A DNA stretch of 9,819 nt. Source: Clostridia bacterium (GTDB lineage: Bacteria; Bacillota; Clostridia; Christensenellales; Borkfalkiaceae). Made by a program: the position numbers and the translations under genes. Of the stretch, positions 6,246-9,819 are shown in pieces. The first letter of the stretch is position 1; the number at the start of each line of letters is the position of its first letter. A model generated the notes under the pieces. That model was given only the letters and a program-made list of their open reading frames with translations, was not told the DNA's origin and ran no database searches. The stretch spans positions 1 through 9,819 of the forward strand of contig JAIDFD010000285.1 in NCBI GenBank assembly GCA_029054485.1, given 5' to 3'.

Positions 6246-6818
6246 TCAACCCTTGAAAATTTTAGCCGCTATATCCGACTGAAAACGCTCTCTGTCCGCG
6301 GCAAGCAGCGCGGCGTAGGACACGTCCTTATCGGAATTTTTTCCCAGAAGCACAAAGCCGCCTTCAACGTCCGCGCCCTTGTGCGAAATTTTAAGCTTTT
6401 TCTTTTTTACAACGTCAAGCTTCATAACTTCCTGCGAAAATTTGTAACCGGAAGCAAAAGCTATCTCATCGCCCTCTTCGGCATATTCCTTTAAAAGGTT
6501 TTCGGCAAGCTTCAGCGAATCCTCTTTATCCAGCGCGCAAAGCTTTTTCAGCGCACCGTCGTAAACGGCGTCTATTACCCGCCGCTTTTCCTTGAGTTCG
6601 GCTTTAGCCCCGTCCAAACGGGCCGAAGCCGCCTTGCCGTCTAAAATTGCTTTTACCTTTTGCGCGGTTTCAGCCTGAACGCCCACGTACTTTCTGCGCG
6701 CGTTTTCGTTCGCCCCTTCCACCGCCTCTTCCGCCTTTTTGCGCGCCTCGGACAAAATGCCCCCGCGCTCCTCTTCGGCGTCGGAAATTATGCGTTCGAC
6801 AATACTTTCCTTACTCAT
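6246..6818 (-). CDS. ntpE: V/A-type ATPase subunit E (peripheral stalk)
   Basis: This 190-residue subunit pairs with the G/H-like coiled-coil subunit to form the peripheral stalks linking the head to subunit I. Residues about 5-85 are a long charged helix (Glu/Ala/Lys/Arg heptads). Residues about 100-190 form the globular cap that contacts A and B, with the conserved GGFVLLGKNSDKDVSYAALL block at 153-172 and the closing RFQSDIAAKIFKG. Length is normal for the family. The ribosome site is weak (ACGGG, about 10 bases upstream). The gap after subunit K is 12 bases, so translation may depend partly on coupling. Confidence 0.94.
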   Translation of the reverse strand: MSKESIVERIISDAEEERGGILSEARKKAEEAVEGANENARRKYVGVQAETAQKVKAILDGKAASARLDGAKAELKEKRRVIDAVYDGALKKLCALDKEDSLKLAENLLKEYAEEGDEIAFASGYKFSQEVMKLDVVKKKKLKISHKGADVEGGFVLLGKNSDKDVSYAALLAADRERFQSDIAAKIFKG

Positions 6819-6830
6819 TTTGAAAACCCG

Positions 6831-7280
6831 TTAAACCAGCGCGATGAACATAATCGAGATAATAAGTCCCAAAATTGCGTAGAACTCGATCATCGCGGGA
6901 TAGATAATCAGCTTACCGCCGAGGGAATCCTGCTTGCCCACTGCGTAAATACAGTTGACCGCCGACATACCCTGCAAAATGCCGGTCACAAGTCCGGAAA
7001 TCGCCATAGGCATAACCATTCCGAACAGAGTCCAGCCGTCTGCAACGGACATTGCAATGCCCATTGAGCCCGAAGCTATGATAGCGATAATAAAGCCGTA
7101 AATACCCTGCGTTGCGGGAAGCAGAACGAGAACGAGTACTTTACCGAACTTTTTGGGATTTTCGCCGAGAACGCCAGCCGCCGCACTACCCGTCTTGAAA
7201 AGACCGATAGCCGAGCCAATGCCGCACGCAAGCACGCAAAGCACTATGCCGAAAATTCCTATTACATATCCTGTTGTCAT
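6831..7280 (-). CDS. ntpK: V/A-type ATPase proteolipid subunit K (rotor ring, probably Na+)
   Basis: This 149-residue membrane protein has four helices (two fused hairpins) and forms the c-ring. Only the second hairpin has the ion-carrying carboxylate, Glu132 in AMIEFYAILG. The matching place in the first hairpin is Gln58 in LLPATQGIYGF. The Na+ ligands known for Enterococcus hirae NtpK (Leu61, Thr64, Gln65, Gln110, Glu139) all align with a constant offset of seven: Leu54, Thr57, Gln58, Gln103, Glu132. The neighbouring tyrosine (Tyr61) is also kept. That points to sodium coupling, although protons cannot be excluded without a test. A GGAGG site seven bases before the ATG and a 40-base gap after subunit I set this gene apart, which fits its need for many copies per complex. 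Confidence 0.98.
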   Translation of the reverse strand: MTTGYVIGIFGIVLCVLACGIGSAIGLFKTGSAAAGVLGENPKKFGKVLVLVLLPATQGIYGFIIAIIASGSMGIAMSVADGWTLFGMVMPMAISGLVTGILQGMSAVNCIYAVGKQDSLGGKLIIYPAMIEFYAILGLIISIMFIALV

Positions 7281-7320
7281 AAAATAACCTCCAAGTTTTT
7301 TATTTTATTATGCAAACCGC

Positions 7321-9327
7321 TTATTCGGCGGTAGGCTGCAAAGTTTTTACTACTTTTATATATTTCTGGTTTGAGCCGAGCGGCGCGAAAAGTTCGCCCT
7401 CGCCCTCGAAGAACCTGCCGTAAAACTCAACGTATTGAAGTCTTGCATCGTGAATGTACGCGCCCAAAAGCCCTATGGCAAGATTGAAGCCGTGACCAAC
7501 GATGAGAAGGACTATTCCCAAAATTATCAGCATCGGATTTCCGCTCACGATAAAGCCCACTCCGCCGTTCACGCCCGTTACGGCGTACTCGGAAATGATT
7601 TTTGCTATTACCGCGCCGGAGAGCATAAGTCCGTAAAGTCTTGCGTAGCTTAAAACGTCCGAAGCGTAGTTGATAATTCCGTAAGCCGCGCCGAAGCCTT
7701 TTGTGAACTTGCCCAAAAGCTTTTCCTTTCTGCCTGCGGTAAATATCGCAACGACAAGCGCCGCTCCCGCCATAATTCCGCCGATTAAAGCAAGCTTTGA
7801 AAAATTAAGCTCGTCCACAAGTCCCGCAACGGCGAGTCCCACTCCGAGAGAGAACACAACCCAAACAAGTCCGTCTAAAATTCCGTCCCAGAATTTGCCG
7901 CGGCGCATACACTGTATAGCGCGGCAGACGTAACCCGTCAGAAGCTGAACAACGCCGAGTTCCAGACTGATTACAAGCACGGCGGGAACTCTTATGCCCA
8001 TAAAACTCCACATATCGTCCTGCGCGTTCGGCATAACCGATTTGAAAATTTCGATACCGAACAGCGAGCCGAACAGCGCGCCCCAGATAATCGCGAAAAT
8101 TCCGCCGATTGCGAACACTGCCGAAAGTCTTGTTATACCGCCGTCCTTTTTGCGGGTTTTTAGATATATCGCTCCTCCGCCCAAAATCATAAGCGCGCCG
8201 TAACCGATATCAGCCATTATAAAGCCCATAAACAGACTGTAGAAGAAAGCCATTACGGTGTTGGGGTCGAACTCGCGCGAGTTTGCGGGGGAGTACATAT
8301 TTGTTATGGTTTCAAAGTTTTTAACAACCGCGTTGTTTTTGTAAAGGGTGGGCGGCGTTTCGGCCTCTTCCACCTCGCCGAACTCATAGTAAACCGCGGA
8401 AGATACGCCGTCTAAGGTCTGCTTTATAAGCTCTTCCGCCTCTTTGGGAACGTAAGCCTCCAAAAAGAAGGTCTTTGCCGTGCCGCGCATTTTTTCGGTC
8501 TGAGAAAGCTTTTCAAGCTCGAAAGCAAGATAATCGCAGTAAACCTTGAACTGCTTTATATTTTTTCCCAATCCGTAAAGTTTTTCCTTTACGCCGTTTA
8601 AAAGGCTGTCAATCTCATCGATCCGTCCGCATACGGAAGAAAAGACCTCATAGCCCGATTTGTCGCTTTGGAAGGGGCAGGCGGAAAAACCCGCCGTCTG
8701 TAAAAGCTCGTCTATCCCCTCTTCCGACTTGTGCGCGGCAAAGAGTATAAGCGCGGTTTCCGTATCGGCGGTCAAAACCTTTAAGTCGCAAAGCCCGCGT
8801 GAAGATACCTCTTTTATAAGTCCGTCCGCTTCGGGCGCGGGAATTGTGCCGAGCTTTATAACAGTGTGTTTAGTACCCGAAAATCCGCCCAGCGGCTGCT
8901 TTATTCCCGAATAAATTTTTGCAACGCCCTGCGTGCGCAAAAGCTTGCTTTTTTCTGCGGAAAGAGAACGCCTTGTATCTATAAGCGAATTGATTTCCGC
9001 GATAAGCGCATCCGCCTGCTCTTTATACTTGCCCGCGCCGATAAACTCAGAATAGGACACGTCGAAGCCGTCGCAAAGAACGTCTGATTTGATTTTGTTT
9101 TCCTTTATATAATTTTCAACTTCGGCGCATAAAAAACCAAGCGCGGCTTCGGCGCGGTTACAGTACTCGCGCAAACCCTCGCAATCGGCTTGAAGGGGTG
9201 AAGTGAGCGCCTCTTCGGTATGGTGTTTAATCTCGGTCGCGCCGGTCCATTGCAGGGAGTTGAGAATTTTGTCCCTGTCGTATGAAAGCGCAACGAGATT
9301 GAGTTTTTGCATTTCAGCGACTGCCAC
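7321..9327 (-). CDS. ntpI: V/A-type ATPase membrane stator subunit I (subunit a homologue)
   Basis: This 668-residue subunit provides the two ion half-channels against the K ring. Residues 1 to about 340 are the cytoplasmic arm with coiled coils (about 100-130 and 235-280) that binds the peripheral stalks. About 355-630 is the membrane half, opening with REFDPNTVMAFFYSLFMGFI and MADIGYG. The essential arginine is Arg563 in SDVLSYARLYGLMLSG. The closing VGHGFNLAIGLLGAYIHDAR and the following EFYGRFFEGEGELFAPL are standard. The start is a GTG (9327-9325), supported by GGAGG seven bases upstream. An in-frame ATG five codons later lacks such a site. The gene overlaps the preceding stalk gene by 14 bases. 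Confidence 0.97.
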   Translation of the reverse strand: MAVAEMQKLNLVALSYDRDKILNSLQWTGATEIKHHTEEALTSPLQADCEGLREYCNRAEAALGFLCAEVENYIKENKIKSDVLCDGFDVSYSEFIGAGKYKEQADALIAEINSLIDTRRSLSAEKSKLLRTQGVAKIYSGIKQPLGGFSGTKHTVIKLGTIPAPEADGLIKEVSSRGLCDLKVLTADTETALILFAAHKSEEGIDELLQTAGFSACPFQSDKSGYEVFSSVCGRIDEIDSLLNGVKEKLYGLGKNIKQFKVYCDYLAFELEKLSQTEKMRGTAKTFFLEAYVPKEAEELIKQTLDGVSSAVYYEFGEVEEAETPPTLYKNNAVVKNFETITNMYSPANSREFDPNTVMAFFYSLFMGFIMADIGYGALMILGGGAIYLKTRKKDGGITRLSAVFAIGGIFAIIWGALFGSLFGIEIFKSVMPNAQDDMWSFMGIRVPAVLVISLELGVVQLLTGYVCRAIQCMRRGKFWDGILDGLVWVVFSLGVGLAVAGLVDELNFSKLALIGGIMAGAALVVAIFTAGRKEKLLGKFTKGFGAAYGIINYASDVLSYARLYGLMLSGAVIAKIISEYAVTGVNGGVGFIVSGNPMLIILGIVLLIVGHGFNLAIGLLGAYIHDARLQYVEFYGRFFEGEGELFAPLGSNQKYIKVVKTLQPTAE

Positions 9328-9631
9328 GGGTTATCCTCCGTACTATGTCCGCAACGGCTTTGTCGGTGTGCTTTATCACCGAATCCGCGTAAGCGACCGC
9401 TTCGGCACGTTTTTTGTCCAGAGCCTCGGAATATAGTTTTTCAGCCTCGGCATAAGCCGCAGCAATTTCCTTTTCACGGTAAAGCTTGCACTCTTCTTCG
9501 CACTTTTCCGCTATTTTTACGATTTCCGTTTCAGCGGCTTCGGCAATCTTTGCACTATCCGAAAGTGCTTCCGCTTTGATTTGCTCCGCCTTCTCTTCCG
9601 CCTGCGTTATCGATTTGATTATTTCTTCCAT
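9314..9631 (-). CDS. ntpF: V/A-type ATPase peripheral stalk subunit G/H (NtpF-like)
   Basis: This 105-residue, almost wholly helical protein is rich in Glu, Ala and Lys, with no cap domain or membrane segment. It begins MEEIIKSITQAEEKAEQIKA, a typical start for the short subunit that coils with subunit E in the peripheral stalk. It is called H in archaea, G in eukaryotes and NtpF in Enterococcus. Sequence similarity within this family is low, so the call rests on composition, length and its place as first gene before subunit I. A GGAG ribosome site lies six bases before the ATG. The promoter and palindrome at 9671-9699 lie directly upstream, giving a leader of roughly 30 bases. Confidence 0.88.
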   Translation of the reverse strand: MEEIIKSITQAEEKAEQIKAEALSDSAKIAEAAETEIVKIAEKCEEECKLYREKEIAAAYAEAEKLYSEALDKKRAEAVAYADSVIKHTDKAVADIVRRITRGSR

Positions 9632-9670
9632 AAACTGCTCCGTGAACAGGTAAATTTTTCCAACTTCTAT

Positions 9671-9699
9671 ATTTTACCATATATGGTAAATTTTTGCAA
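9671..9699 (-). promoter_or_regulatory. ATPase operon promoter
   Basis: The minus strand has TTGCAA (9699-9694), a 17-base spacer, and TAAAAT (9676-9671) preceded by TGG, which makes an extended -10. It is the only good promoter between the upstream terminator and the first ATPase gene, and would start transcription near 9664. The -35 matches the consensus at four of six positions and the -10 at five of six. Confidence 0.75.
9673..9690. promoter_or_regulatory. 18-bp perfect palindrome, likely operator over the ATPase promoter
   Basis: TTTACCATATATGGTAAA is its own reverse complement and covers much of the spacer and most of the -10 of the promoter, the usual place for a repressor site. A repeated GGTAAATTTTT (plus strand 9649-9659 and 9685-9695, 36 bases apart) puts a further half-site-like sequence in the leader. 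The regulator is not in the window and its family is not known. Confidence 0.6.
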
Positions 9700-9747
9700 G
9701 TAGATAACAAAAAAGGTTAAAAAATTTCACAATATTTCATTTTTCGA

Positions 9748-9786
9748 TAAAAAAGCCGTCCGCGCTTAAATCAGCGCGGACGGCTT
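9748..9786 (-). terminator. Strong intrinsic terminator of the upstream gene
   Basis: On the minus strand AAGCCGTCCGCGC and GCGCGGACGGCTT form a 13-pair perfect stem around an eight-base loop, leading into a run of T. It closes the gene whose last codons are at 9819-9792 and insulates the ATPase promoter from it. Confidence 0.95.
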
Positions 9787-9791
9787 AAAAA

Positions 9792-9819
9792 TTATTTTTC
9801 TTCGGATTTTTCTTCGTTC
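9792..9819 (-). CDS. C-terminal end of an upstream gene (partial)
   Basis: The minus-strand frame reads NEEKSEEK and a TAA at 9794-9792, six bases before the terminator stem. A Lys/Glu/Ser-rich tail directly before a strong terminator is a normal gene end. Nine codons are too few to identify the protein. Confidence 0.5.

Overview
The window is dominated by one complete V/A-type ATPase operon on the minus strand. Its nine genes run, in transcription order, stalk (G/H-like), I, K, E, C, F, A, B, D. This is the order of the Enterococcus hirae Na+-ATPase core operon (ntpF-I-K-E-C-G-A-B-D). The gene order, AGGAGG-type ribosome sites, sigma-70/A promoters, encoded CCA on the tRNA and U-rich intrinsic terminators suggest a Bacillota genome, probably of the class Clostridia. 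The sequence alone does not allow a finer placement.

Right edge (9632-9819): the last codons of an upstream minus-strand gene are followed by a strong terminator. Next comes the ATPase promoter, which carries an 18-bp perfect palindrome over its -10 element, a likely operator. From 9631 down to 1169 the nine ATPase genes are packed with overlaps or gaps of 2-12 bases. The exception is a 40-base gap before the proteolipid gene, which has a strong ribosome site. Together they encode the soluble catalytic head (A3B3), central shaft (D, F), socket (C), peripheral stalks (E plus the G/H-like subunit), and membrane stator and rotor (I and K). The K subunit keeps every residue that binds Na+ in the Enterococcus rotor, so a sodium-motive enzyme is the better guess.

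Left of the operon (690-1168): 18 bases after the last ATPase gene, with no terminator between them, is a perfect consensus promoter (TTGACA-17-TATAAT) firing in the same direction. It transcribes a short hairpin leader, then a broken tRNA-Arg copy, then an intact tRNA-Arg(ACG) with encoded CCA, and ends at an intrinsic terminator. The broken copy is the oddest object here. It keeps the tRNA's 5' acceptor strand and D-arm and part of its anticodon arm. A 118-base GC-rich, hairpin-packed sequence replaces two bases between them. The T-arm and 3' acceptor strand are gone, replaced by an 8-bp inverted copy of adjacent tRNA sequence.

Left edge (1-690): an AT-rich region with a small unrecognised gene (108 residues) closely followed by the start of another gene that leaves the window. 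Upstream lie a terminator-like hairpin and an imperfect inverted duplication of the gene's presumed promoter/leader region.
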